This document shows, piece after piece, positions 1 to 8,290 of a stretch of 64,000 nucleotides of DNA (its first letter is position 1; the number at the start of each line of letters is the position of its first letter). This stretch comes from Polynucleobacter sp. MWH-Svant-W18. GTDB taxonomy: Bacteria; Pseudomonadota; Gammaproteobacteria; Burkholderiales; Burkholderiaceae. Location: positions 310,001 to 374,000 of the forward strand of contig NZ_CP061293.1 of NCBI RefSeq assembly GCF_018687495.1. Direction: 5' to 3'. The notes under the pieces are model-generated. The model was given only the letters and a program-made list of their open reading frames with translations. It was not told the DNA's origin and did not search any database. The translations under genes were made by a program, and so were the position numbers.

Positions 1-161
1 ATGACATTCAGGGCTCTAAAGAAAAAATTAATGCGGTGACCCTGCAAAAAATACATGATGGTGTTGAGTTAGGTAGGGGTCCCAATACCCCTGATGCTAG
101 CTTTACCGATTTTAAAGATCTACGTCATTTGCTAACCAAAATAGCTAGCGTAACTGCTTAA
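1..161 (+). CDS. C-terminal end of an unrecognised protein (cut by window edge)
   Basis: An open frame (codons in phase with position 3) runs from the window edge to a TAA at 159-161, leaving about 52 C-terminal residues. The tail contains ELGRGPNTPDASFTDFKDLR, a polar sequence without membrane segments. I do not recognise the family. It ends 17 bases before the class II aldolase-like gene and so is probably in the same operon, which suggests a role in the polysaccharide locus. The start and most of the protein lie outside the window. Confidence 0.55.
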   Translation, partial: DIQGSKEKINAVTLQKIHDGVELGRGPNTPDASFTDFKDLRHLLTKIASVTA

Positions 162-178
162 AGACAGACAATCTATTT

Positions 179-1213
179 ATGACAATGCTTGAGCGAGATA
201 TCAAAAAACTCTGCACAGCGCTTGGTAGGGACCCTCTTCTCGTCCAAGGGGCTGGTGGTAATGTGTCCTGGAAAGAGGGTGATACTCTCTGGATCAAGGG
301 ATCTGGCACCTGGTTGGCTAACGCCGAACAAGATGACATTTTTGTCCCAGTTAAATTGCCTGAGCTATCTTGCGCTTTAATGGTTAAAGATTTTAATGTA
401 CGCCCACAGCTGATTTGCGAGCATACTCTGCGGCCATCAATCGAGACTACCTTGCATGCCCTGATGCCCCAAACTATTGTGATACATCTGCATGCTATAC
501 ATGCTTTGACTTATCTTATTTATAAAGATAGTCAAAAAATTATCAGTGAGTTATTTGATAAAATAACAGATGAGAGGCTCCATGTTGCTTTTGTTCAGTA
601 TCACAAGCCGGGACCCTATTTAGCGCGAGCGGTACAAGAAGCACTAATAAACAAGCCGAATGCCAACATCGTCTTTTTAAAAAATCATGGAATTGTCATT
701 GGGGCAGACACCATTGGTGAAATAAAAAAATTACTTGATGCATTGTTAGCAATATGCGCCCCAGAAGAGTTTCAGAATAAAGAATTAAGTCAGCAAACAT
801 TACCCAATGTTCCGCATGAGCTAACAGGGGAGTATGAATGTTTTGCGGATATTAACGTCCAAGCCCTCGCAATTAATTTAGATCTTTATAAAAGATTAGA
901 GTCAGATTGGGCGCTCTTTCCTGATCACGTTGTATTTCTTGGCCCCAAAGCATTTACATATTCTTCTTGGGATCATTTTTTGGAATCCCAAAAAGAATGT
1001 CATCAGCCGCCAGAACTGATTTTTATTAAAAAAATTGGGGTTTTTAATAAAAAGAATGGCTTTAGTTTGGCCAAATCAGTTCAATTGCGATGCTATTACG
1101 ATCTATTGAGTTATATAAAAAACGATGCAAGTTTGAGCCCATTAAATGCTGATGAAGTGGAAGCGTTATTAACTTGGGATGCTGAGAAACTTAGGCAACA
1201 AATGTCAAAGTAG
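179..1213 (+). CDS. class II aldolase/adducin family protein
   Basis: This 344-residue soluble protein has the class II aldolase/adducin N-terminal signature (QGAGGNVSWK, then a sugar-phosphate loop WIKGSGTWL) and the metal-binding His cluster in VIHLHAIHAL near residue 103, followed by LKNHGIVIG. The family cleaves or epimerises phosphorylated sugars using a divalent metal. The C-terminal 130 residues go beyond the usual domain of about 210 and match nothing I know. Codon use is AT-rich like the rest of the polysaccharide locus. It follows the truncated upstream gene closely, and a 142-base AT-rich gap separates it from the convergent membrane gene. Substrate unknown; a role in making an unusual sugar is inferred from context only. 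ATG 185 is an alternative start. Confidence 0.75.
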   Translation: MTMLERDIKKLCTALGRDPLLVQGAGGNVSWKEGDTLWIKGSGTWLANAEQDDIFVPVKLPELSCALMVKDFNVRPQLICEHTLRPSIETTLHALMPQTIVIHLHAIHALTYLIYKDSQKIISELFDKITDERLHVAFVQYHKPGPYLARAVQEALINKPNANIVFLKNHGIVIGADTIGEIKKLLDALLAICAPEEFQNKELSQQTLPNVPHELTGEYECFADINVQALAINLDLYKRLESDWALFPDHVVFLGPKAFTYSSWDHFLESQKECHQPPELIFIKKIGVFNKKNGFSLAKSVQLRCYYDLLSYIKNDASLSPLNADEVEALLTWDAEKLRQQMSK

Positions 1214-1355
1214 GGGTGAAAGTAGGCTGGATACAAAAAATAATCAGCCCAAAGTTAAGAGTATTTAATTAAAAAAATTCATTTACATGGTAACTTATCA
1301 TCTTAATGATTAATTAAAAAAAATTATTAATAGATGAATTTGATATTCAACTACT

Positions 1356-2738
1356 TTAATCAGAGTAGAAAATAAACACCTGATCGCTACAGGATCCGTA
1401 GTAATTAAGCTTTACTTTTTTACCCAAAGATTCAAGGTTGTATGGATTTTGTATATTATTTCTTGAAAATAATATTATCGTTGGTTCATCACCAATCTCA
1501 GATCCCAAATGAAGTTTTTCTGTGTGAGTTGGAAATAGTTTTTTTGTCCTATATCCAAAATCTAGTTTATTAATAATTACTTTTGATTCAATATTTGGAA
1601 TGGAATTTCTCAGGCAGGCTTCAGTTTCATTTAAACCTCTATAGAATTCAATCGAACTCATTTTCTCTGAAATTTGCCTACTTGTATAAATAATATTTTT
1701 GTATGAATTAAATCCTACTATCAATACTAATAGAAATATGAGAGCTCTAGTCTTGCCTGAATTGATGCAATTAATTTTATAATCAGAAAAACAAACTATC
1801 AGCGCTGGAATAAAGGGAAACCAATACCAAACATACATTGTATTTGTTGAAGAAGTTAAGATTATTGAAACAACAAAAAAAGCATAAAAAATAATAATAT
1901 TAAGTTTATTGTTTTTTTGAAATAAAACAAATGTAAGGATTACTAGTAAGAGCGGATTTAAAAACATTTGCGAAAAAGAGCCTAGCATTACATTATCCCA
2001 AGCCCAGTTCAATGAAAATAAATTGGCTCCAATTTTTTCCAAGGAAATTTTATTGAGGATGCCGCTTGAAATATCACCACTTACATTGCTTGAGGATGTT
2101 AAGTGCATTAAATAAAGATCGATATTTAATGGATTGGATAGCCATAATCCCAGAGCAAAATATAATATATAAATTGGGAATTTCTTTGCGGGAACTTTAA
2201 CTTTCAATATGAGTAATAAATAATAAAATAAAATAAAAGGGGCTATAGTTATTTTAATTCCCAAACCCAGTCCTAAAAGAACGTTAGATAATTTTAGTTT
2301 TCTGTATTTCAAGCAAAGCAAAGACAATGTGCAAATAAATACAATTAAAATTTCAGGGCCAACTAGTTTTCCTGTCCAAAATGCATATGGAAATGAAATA
2401 TATAATAAGAAATATATTAATCTCCCAATTTTATCTTCAATTAATATAGGAATTAATAATACTGGCGTTATAAAAAATAATAAAAATACTAATCTTATTA
2501 AAATTTTATAGTGAAATATTTTTAATAAAAACCAATAGATTGAGCCGTAATCAATTGGTGGGGGCTGCCTATCTAAAAGACTAAAGCCATGAGAGACTCC
2601 AATATAATTAAGTTCATCTGGAACCATGCTTAAGGTATTTGCAAAAATAAATACTTGAAAAGTGATATATATAATCAATAGTATTAAAAAATATTGATCA
2701 AAAATATTTTTTGAAAGACTTATTTTATCTTTTATCAT
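1356..2738 (-). CDS. polytopic membrane protein, probable GT-C glycosyltransferase
   Basis: A 460-residue protein with about ten hydrophobic segments. After the first membrane segment comes an acidic pair in MVPDELNYI, in the position where PMT/ArnT-type (GT-C) enzymes carry the catalytic Asp/Glu that uses polyprenyl-phosphate sugars. The C-terminal 100 residues are hydrophilic and probably extracytoplasmic. The coding DNA is extremely AT-rich, more than most neighbours, which suggests recent acquisition. It is transcribed opposite to the flanking genes and shares the divergent region 2739-2872 with the GT2 gene. It could instead be a polymerase-like (Wzy) or unrelated membrane protein; the GT-C call is moderate. 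Confidence 0.6.
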   Translation of the reverse strand: MIKDKISLSKNIFDQYFLILLIIYITFQVFIFANTLSMVPDELNYIGVSHGFSLLDRQPPPIDYGSIYWFLLKIFHYKILIRLVFLLFFITPVLLIPILIEDKIGRLIYFLLYISFPYAFWTGKLVGPEILIVFICTLSLLCLKYRKLKLSNVLLGLGLGIKITIAPFILFYYLLLILKVKVPAKKFPIYILYFALGLWLSNPLNIDLYLMHLTSSSNVSGDISSGILNKISLEKIGANLFSLNWAWDNVMLGSFSQMFLNPLLLVILTFVLFQKNNKLNIIIFYAFFVVSIILTSSTNTMYVWYWFPFIPALIVCFSDYKINCINSGKTRALIFLLVLIVGFNSYKNIIYTSRQISEKMSSIEFYRGLNETEACLRNSIPNIESKVIINKLDFGYRTKKLFPTHTEKLHLGSEIGDEPTIILFSRNNIQNPYNLESLGKKVKLNYYGSCSDQVFIFYSD

Positions 2739-2872
2739 TTGTAATGCTGATTTTATCTATGAATGTTGAAATATAATATGTTTTATTTTTTAATAATTTA
2801 AGCGATTGTATTGCAAGAATTCATTTGGGTCCTAGATTTCTGGGCCATAAGCAAACTTTTATAAAACTATCG

Positions 2873-3676
2873 ATGGAAAATTTTCTTCTTGTTGTGCCAA
2901 CTTTTAATTGTGAAAAGCAAATTTCTAGGGTTGTTGAGCAATTCGCTTTATGTGGCGCCTCTGTATTCAAGGAAATGATCATTATCGACAATAGGAGTGA
3001 GGATGGCACCATTGAGGTCTCAAAGGCAGCAATTGAGCGATTGGCACAATCTAAGATCTCAATTTATTTAAATGATAAAAATTTTGGTCTTGGCGGCTCT
3101 CATAAGGTAGCTTTTAATTACTGCCTTTCCATGGGCTATGACGGAATAGTCATATTGCATGGTGATGATCAGGGAAGACTGATGGACATAATCCCTTATA
3201 TTTTAGATCCGTCATTCCCTGATGATCAGTGTTTATTGGGCGCAAGATTTATGTCGAATTCTAAAGTGTCTGGCTATAAAAAAATACGAACTATTGGGAA
3301 TATTATTTTTAATATCTTATACACCATGGTTACAAGGTCTAAGGTCTATGACATGGGCTCGGGCCTAAATTTTTTTAGCTCGAAAGTTATCTCTAGCTTT
3401 GACTACAAAAAAATGCCAGATGATTTAACGTTTAATAATGCATTCCTGCTTGCGCTTTTAGCTAACCGCCAAAAGATAAATTTTTTCCCCATTTCTTGGC
3501 GCGAAGAAGACCAGGTATCAAATGCCAAGTTGTGGAGTCAATCGTTGAGATTGCTCAAATATCTTACCCTGTATTTGCGTAATCCATCGCTTTTGATGAG
3601 CACTGATTTTTCGAATCCATCTAATAAGTTTTATTCATCAAGTAGAGTTCCAATGTTAGGTGAGATATGCAAATAA
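2873..3676 (+). CDS. family 2 glycosyltransferase
   Basis: A GT-A fold transferase of about 267 residues. It opens with LLVVPTFNCEKQI, has IIDNRSEDGT in the nucleotide-binding strand, and LHGDDQGR as the metal-binding DxD-like element. The family transfers sugars from nucleotide donors to lipid-linked acceptors on the cytoplasmic face. I prefer the ATG at 2873 over a TTG at 2825 because the family begins right at this beta strand; the extra 16 residues show no domain. Its end overlaps the next gene by 10 bases, so it heads a tightly packed operon that runs to about 8.3 kb. Acceptor and donor cannot be read from the sequence. Confidence 0.8.
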   Translation: MENFLLVVPTFNCEKQISRVVEQFALCGASVFKEMIIIDNRSEDGTIEVSKAAIERLAQSKISIYLNDKNFGLGGSHKVAFNYCLSMGYDGIVILHGDDQGRLMDIIPYILDPSFPDDQCLLGARFMSNSKVSGYKKIRTIGNIIFNILYTMVTRSKVYDMGSGLNFFSSKVISSFDYKKMPDDLTFNNAFLLALLANRQKINFFPISWREEDQVSNAKLWSQSLRLLKYLTLYLRNPSLLMSTDFSNPSNKFYSSSRVPMLGEICK

Positions 3677-4686
3677 AGATTGTTATTACCGGTGGTGCTG
3701 GTTTTATTGGCTCACAGCTTGCTGCCAAGCTTGTTGGTTTAGGTGGTTATGAGGTTGTAATTATTGATAACTTAGCCGATGGGCACGTTGATAATCTGCT
3801 TAATAGCAGAGGATTAATATGTCCCTTGGTAGTAAAGGATGTAAGAAGTGGTGGAATAGCAGATGATATTAATGGTGCAGACGTTGTAATTCACCTTGCT
3901 GGCACTTCATCGTTACCACAATGTCAAGTTGATCCAGCCTTTGCATACGATAATAATGTTACTGGTCTTGCAAATTTATTGGAAATTTCAAGAAGAGCTA
4001 ATGTGAAAAGAGTCATATTCTCATCAACTTCCGCAGTTTATGAAAATAATATAAAAATACCTTTTTCCGAGATGGATCATGTGCATCCAAATCTAATTTA
4101 TGCTTCAAGTAAGTTGGCAGGTGAGCAACTCTGCAAATCTTTTGCAGAGACTTACGGTCTAGATGTTGTTGTGGCGCGATTTTTTAATATTTTTGGCGAG
4201 CATCAAGATATACATAGAGCAATGCCACCTTTCATATCTTATTTAGCAAAGGAGGCATACTTTGGAAGAGAGCCAGTCCTTTTTAATAACTCAAGTAGCT
4301 CAAGAGATTATGTATATGTTGATGATGTTTTGGAGTGCCTAATGCGTATGATGGGCGCGCGCACTAAATTTAAGGGTGATATTTTTAATGTTTGTACTGG
4401 AATTGCATACTCAGTGCCGCAGATCGTTGCCTTGTACTCAAAAATTTCAAATAAAAAAATAATCCCACTCTACAAGGATGCAAATCAATTTTGGGATAAG
4501 TTTCCAGCATTATTTGCTGCTGATGGTTTGAAACTAAGCAGGGATCGAATTGAAGCTGAGGTGTATAAGAATTCGGTTGGAGATATTCAAAAGACTTATG
4601 ATTTTTTTGGTTTTAAAGCATCCACAACTTTAGAGGCGGGGCTTAAAAAAGTTTACGAATTCTCTTTGGCTAATTTGGCAAAATGA
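3667..4686 (+). CDS. NAD-dependent epimerase/dehydratase (extended SDR)
   Basis: This 339-residue extended SDR has the Rossmann motif TGGAGFIGSQLA at the N-terminus, the SSTSAVY strand with catalytic Ser/Thr, and the YASSK active-site Tyr/Lys. It belongs to the UDP-glucose 4-epimerase/GDP-mannose dehydratase superfamily that interconverts nucleotide sugars. Overlaps of 10 bases upstream and 4 bases (ATGA) downstream show translational coupling with the glycosyltransferase and nucleotidyltransferase. The next gene may make its nucleotide-sugar substrate. Whether it epimerises, dehydrates or decarboxylates is not clear. Confidence 0.8.
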   Translation: MQIKIVITGGAGFIGSQLAAKLVGLGGYEVVIIDNLADGHVDNLLNSRGLICPLVVKDVRSGGIADDINGADVVIHLAGTSSLPQCQVDPAFAYDNNVTGLANLLEISRRANVKRVIFSSTSAVYENNIKIPFSEMDHVHPNLIYASSKLAGEQLCKSFAETYGLDVVVARFFNIFGEHQDIHRAMPPFISYLAKEAYFGREPVLFNNSSSSRDYVYVDDVLECLMRMMGARTKFKGDIFNVCTGIAYSVPQIVALYSKISNKKIIPLYKDANQFWDKFPALFAADGLKLSRDRIEAEVYKNSVGDIQKTYDFFGFKASTTLEAGLKKVYEFSLANLAK

Positions 4687-5429
4687 ATCTCGTAATAATG
4701 GCTGCTGGTAGGGGTAGCCGGTTTTTGCATAGAGGTATCTATACGCCTAAGCCTATGGTTAAGTTTTTGGGTAAGCCACTTTTTTGGTGGGCCACCCAAA
4801 GTGCGCTCACAGGTGCCTCATTTGCTAGTCTTCATTTTGCTGTATTACGCGAGCATGTTATCAGTCATGCAATAGATAAGGCAATCTTGGCATGCTACCC
4901 AAGCGCCAATATTAAGGTGATTGATTCACTTACAAATGGTGCCGCGTGTTCTGCGGCGCAGGTTGTTCAAAGTTTTAAAAACATCAATAGCCCAGTGGCA
5001 TTTGTTGACTGCGATCTCGCCTTTTCATTTTTAAAATTCCAACCCTTATCATCATCTTTAATTAAAAATTGCGCTGCAAATTTGTGCGTATTTGAATCCG
5101 TAAATCCTGCATACTCTTATATTAAGCTTGATGGTTCGGGTAATATTACTGGAACGGTTGAAAAAAAAGTGGTGTCAAGGTATGCAATTGCAGGCCTATA
5201 TTTTTTTTCAAGCATTAGATGCTTTTTAGACTCATACAATTCATATTGCAGTCAATCACATTACCCTGAGTTATATATGAGTGGAGTATTCAATGAGATC
5301 TTAGCGCGTGGCGGGTTAGTTGAAAGGATCCCGCTGCTAACACACGTTTCATTAGGAACTCCCGAGGAGTTGTTGATTGCTGAAAATAATGCAATTAATC
5401 TGCCAGCTTGGTTTAGTTATGAAGATTGA
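4683..5429 (+). CDS. sugar-phosphate nucleotidyltransferase
   Basis: A 248-residue protein with the nucleotidyltransferase signature AAGRGSRF, followed after a short gap by PKPMVKFLGKP, which supplies the Lys that contacts the phosphate. VDCDLAF is the metal-binding acidic strand. Such enzymes join NTP and a sugar-1-phosphate (or choline-phosphate-type substrates) to give an activated donor. The gene overlaps the preceding epimerase by 4 bases and the following fusion gene by 11. The neighbours (HAD phosphatase, kinase-like domain, aldolase) suggest a locally encoded route to an unusual activated residue. This is inference; substrate unknown. Confidence 0.78.
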   Translation: MNLVIMAAGRGSRFLHRGIYTPKPMVKFLGKPLFWWATQSALTGASFASLHFAVLREHVISHAIDKAILACYPSANIKVIDSLTNGAACSAAQVVQSFKNINSPVAFVDCDLAFSFLKFQPLSSSLIKNCAANLCVFESVNPAYSYIKLDGSGNITGTVEKKVVSRYAIAGLYFFSSIRCFLDSYNSYCSQSHYPELYMSGVFNEILARGGLVERIPLLTHVSLGTPEELLIAENNAINLPAWFSYED

Positions 5430-7329
5430 TTTTTTTGTCATCGGAGCAATCTTATTTTATCTGGGGCTTATGGTCAGGGGAGTTAGGTGGCAATTACTTC
5501 TGCCGGCAGATGGAGTTCTTATAAAAAGTCGATTAGTGCTCTATTGCTCGATAGGTGGGCTAGTTAATGGAATTCTACCCTTTCGGGTTGGCGATCTTCT
5601 TAGGGCGACATTACTTTCAAAATTTGAAAATGTTCGGATCATATCCTCTTTAGCCTCAGTCTTTATTGAGCGGATGACAGATTTGGCCGTCCTTTTATTG
5701 ATTGTAGGCCTATATAAAATGTTTTTTAACGGAACGCTAAATGGTGGGGATATTTTTATTGCAATGGCCATCTTGCTTGGGCTCTACTGGGTTGCAATTA
5801 GTTTTAGTAAGCGCTGCAGAAAAATTGTCTATTTATTTTCCTCAATTTGGAATGAGCGGATTAAAAGTTTAATTTTAGATTTTTTATGGACAATCATCAA
5901 TCAAATAAATCATGCTCGATTTTTGACATTCAGATATATCTCACTAACAATAATAATGTGGACCTTATATGTGTCTTCATATTTCTATTTTTACAAGTCA
6001 CTTCAGATTTCACCATTTATTGAAGTATGGGATCTATTTCATGGTGATCCAATACGTGAGGCATTAAAGACGAATCTCATTTTTGGGGGGTGGGACCTGG
6101 TAACAACATTATTAATGCTTTATTTGCTTTTACCGGTTTTATTAACGAGTATATTTTTGATGCTCAGAATCGAGTTAAGACGCAGACTTGGCAATTTGAA
6201 GTTACTTAACGCCGCTTCTTCTTTTACAACAATGGTTGCAGACGGAGTTCCAATGGCATTTTCGGGATCCCAGGCTTACCAGAGGTTTTTAATAGCCTAT
6301 TTCTCTGGCGAAAATACTCCAATAAATAGATTAGGAGAGGCTAAGACTTTCGATGCTAATTTGACAATTACCAGATTATTTTCCGGAGGGTCCGGAGCTG
6401 TAACTGCAGTTGTAGAGGCTAAAGGACATCTAAGTATCATGAAAATGGCTGAAGGAGAGTTGGCCTCAAAGCTTATCTCTGAATATGAGTGGCTTAAATC
6501 TACTGCAACATATCTCCCGGTAGTAAATGTTCTTAAAGTCGAAGTTTTAAAAAATTTCACCTCATATATGATGCCATATGAACCGGGAGCTTTAGATTTA
6601 TATGAGTGGTTACATACAGCCCATATAAATAAGGGCAAGAGTATTATGATTCAAATTATTGACTCAATATCAACTTATCATAAAAATAATTTGAGGCAGC
6701 AGGATGAGTCGATCCAAAATTTATTGCAAGAATATTTAAACGAAAAGTTAAGAAAAAATTATTTTTACACAAAATCGATGCTTGAGAACTTTTTTAATTT
6801 AGAAAGTTTTTTTATCAACGGGGATAAGTATTCATTTGAGGAGTGGGATTTTTTATTAGATTTTGATAGACTAAAAACGTTTTTTTTGAATACCCAGCAA
6901 TCTGATATTCATGGCGATCTCACTATTGAAAATATTATTATGAGACCTGATGAATCGTGGATGCTGATTGATCCAAACCCGCTCACTTCATACAAAAGCC
7001 CGCTAATGGATTGGGCGAAGCTGTTGCAGTCCTTAAATATGGGTTATGAATTTTTAAATAGACAGAGTAATTGTGATTTTGATTCTCGATCTATTAAATT
7101 TATTAGTAACAAATCACATGTTTATCATGAGTTACACAATATTCTAATAGAGCGATTAAATTTTGAATATGGCAATATCGGTGTGAGGGAAGCAAAGCTT
7201 CATGAAATAATTCACTACCTTAGATTGATTCCATATAAATTCAAAAAAAGCGAGGAAGGTGGAATGCTTTTTTTTGCAGTTACATGCAAGTTAATAAGAG
7301 ACTTTAAGGTCACATATGCCATTACTTGA
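5419..7329 (+). CDS. fusion: LPG-synthase-type membrane domain + APH-like kinase domain
   Basis: About 636 residues from ATG 5419. Residues 1-265 are a multi-span membrane domain with the signature GLVNGILPFRVGDLLRA of the UPF0104/lysylphosphatidylglycerol-synthase TM family (AglD-like), linked to lipid or polyprenyl substrates. Residues 300-636 form an aminoglycoside-phosphotransferase/choline-kinase-like domain: Gly-rich loop near 320, IMKMA with candidate ATP-binding Lys342, HGDLTIEN (His498, Asp500, Asn505) and the metal-binding IDPNP (Asp518). All kinase landmarks are present, so it is probably active. An 11-base overlap with the nucleotidyltransferase and 14 bases with the HAD gene indicates one operon. 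A longer start at 5377 is less likely. The substrate could be a sugar, a lipid-linked sugar or an amino alcohol. Confidence 0.72.
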   Translation: MKIDFFVIGAILFYLGLMVRGVRWQLLLPADGVLIKSRLVLYCSIGGLVNGILPFRVGDLLRATLLSKFENVRIISSLASVFIERMTDLAVLLLIVGLYKMFFNGTLNGGDIFIAMAILLGLYWVAISFSKRCRKIVYLFSSIWNERIKSLILDFLWTIINQINHARFLTFRYISLTIIMWTLYVSSYFYFYKSLQISPFIEVWDLFHGDPIREALKTNLIFGGWDLVTTLLMLYLLLPVLLTSIFLMLRIELRRRLGNLKLLNAASSFTTMVADGVPMAFSGSQAYQRFLIAYFSGENTPINRLGEAKTFDANLTITRLFSGGSGAVTAVVEAKGHLSIMKMAEGELASKLISEYEWLKSTATYLPVVNVLKVEVLKNFTSYMMPYEPGALDLYEWLHTAHINKGKSIMIQIIDSISTYHKNNLRQQDESIQNLLQEYLNEKLRKNYFYTKSMLENFFNLESFFINGDKYSFEEWDFLLDFDRLKTFFLNTQQSDIHGDLTIENIIMRPDESWMLIDPNPLTSYKSPLMDWAKLLQSLNMGYEFLNRQSNCDFDSRSIKFISNKSHVYHELHNILIERLNFEYGNIGVREAKLHEIIHYLRLIPYKFKKSEEGGMLFFAVTCKLIRDFKVTYAIT

Positions 7330-7888
7330 GGCGGTACTTGTGGATTTTGATGGGACTTTGGTGGATAGCGAGTTGGCAAATGCCAGTGCTTACGCATCTG
7401 CACTAGAGGAATTTGGTTTTTTAAAGGAGGCTAGCGAGATTATCGGAGTGATTGCCGGAAGACACTGGAGTCAATTTTTGCCAATTATTATGGGTGAGCA
7501 TTATTCGGTCGAAATCGGTAAAAATATTTCGGAATTGAAGAGAGAAATTTATCCAACTTTTTATGCTGAGATAACACTAAACCTTCCTCTATTAAGTCTT
7601 CTGGAGACATTGAAGAAAACAATTCCAATTGCAATAGTATCAAATAGTACTCGAGAGTCTATTTTGAAAATCCTCAATTTTTTAGATATTGAACATATTT
7701 TTGATCAAATAATTTCTGCAGATGATGTCAGTAGGCCAAAGCCGGAGCCAGATATGTACGAATATGCACTGAAGCAAATGGGTGTATCTGCATCCGGGTC
7801 GCTAGCTTTTGAGGACAGTACTACTGGTTTTTTAGCTGCTAAAGCGGCTGGAATACCCTGTATAAATTTCTCCAGCTATAACTTTTAG
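7316..7888 (+). CDS. HAD-superfamily phosphatase/phosphomutase
   Basis: A 190-residue class IA HAD protein. Motif I is VDFDGTLVDSE (nucleophile Asp and acid/base Asp), motif II VSNSTRES, the Lys of motif III is in RPKPEPDMY and motif IV is FEDSTTGF. The layout resembles beta-phosphoglucomutase and phosphoglycolate phosphatase. The start overlaps the fusion gene by 14 bases, so the two are co-translated. A plausible job is to remove or move a phosphate on the sugar handled by the kinase-like domain and nucleotidyltransferase upstream; that is inference from context. The protein is at the short end for the class but has all four motifs. Confidence 0.8.
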   Translation: MPLLEAVLVDFDGTLVDSELANASAYASALEEFGFLKEASEIIGVIAGRHWSQFLPIIMGEHYSVEIGKNISELKREIYPTFYAEITLNLPLLSLLETLKKTIPIAIVSNSTRESILKILNFLDIEHIFDQIISADDVSRPKPEPDMYEYALKQMGVSASGSLAFEDSTTGFLAAKAAGIPCINFSSYNF

Positions 7889-7908
7889 GGTATTGGATCC
7901 GATAGTTA

Positions 7909-8283
7909 ATGATTCTATTCATAAAACGGATTATTAAATTTGGCTTGATTTCAGGAATGGGCTTTATTTGTGACTTATTAGCGTACTTTCTCTTTTTAAG
8001 TGCAAATTTTGATCCTTTTAATGCAAATATTTTAAGTTCTGCTTTGGCGGTAAGTTTTGTTTATATGGTTGCTGGGAGGTTTATTTTTATAGAAAATAAA
8101 CTGACATTGGTTAAGTATATTTTTTGGTTACTATATCAGTTGATAAATATTATTTTATTTTCATTTACAATATCAATGTTAGTTAAAATAGGCATACATC
8201 CAATTATTTCAAAGCTGATTATCATACCTTTTAGTTTCCTCTTAAATTATATGGCTATGAAATTAATTTTAAATAAAGCCTAA
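7909..8283 (+). CDS. GtrA-like membrane protein
   Basis: A 124-residue protein with four hydrophobic segments and the GtrA-family opening (FIKFGLISGMGFICDLL-like, then YMVAGRFIF in the second half of the fold). GtrA proteins are thought to flip polyprenyl-phosphate-linked sugars across the inner membrane or assist the GtrB transferase. It lies 7 bases upstream of a large GT-C-like gene, as GtrA often sits beside a serotype-specific transferase. A GtrB-like enzyme is encoded at 16692. The DNA is strongly AT-rich. Fairly sure of the family, not of the substrate. Confidence 0.75.
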   Translation: MILFIKRIIKFGLISGMGFICDLLAYFLFLSANFDPFNANILSSALAVSFVYMVAGRFIFIENKLTLVKYIFWLLYQLINIILFSFTISMLVKIGIHPIISKLIIIPFSFLLNYMAMKLILNKA

Positions 8284-8290
8284 TTTAATT

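Noticed and set aside
1214..1355. Terminator candidate GGCTG...CAGCC after the aldolase gene
   Set aside because: Only five pairs with a long loop and no T-run directly behind; too weak to list.
2825..2872. TTG start for the GT2 gene at 2825
   Set aside because: Adds 16 residues without family support; ATG 2873 begins right at the first conserved strand.
5377..5418. Longer start of the membrane-kinase fusion
   Set aside because: The extra 14 residues are a read-through of the nucleotidyltransferase 3' end; ATG 5419 gives a normal 11-base overlap.
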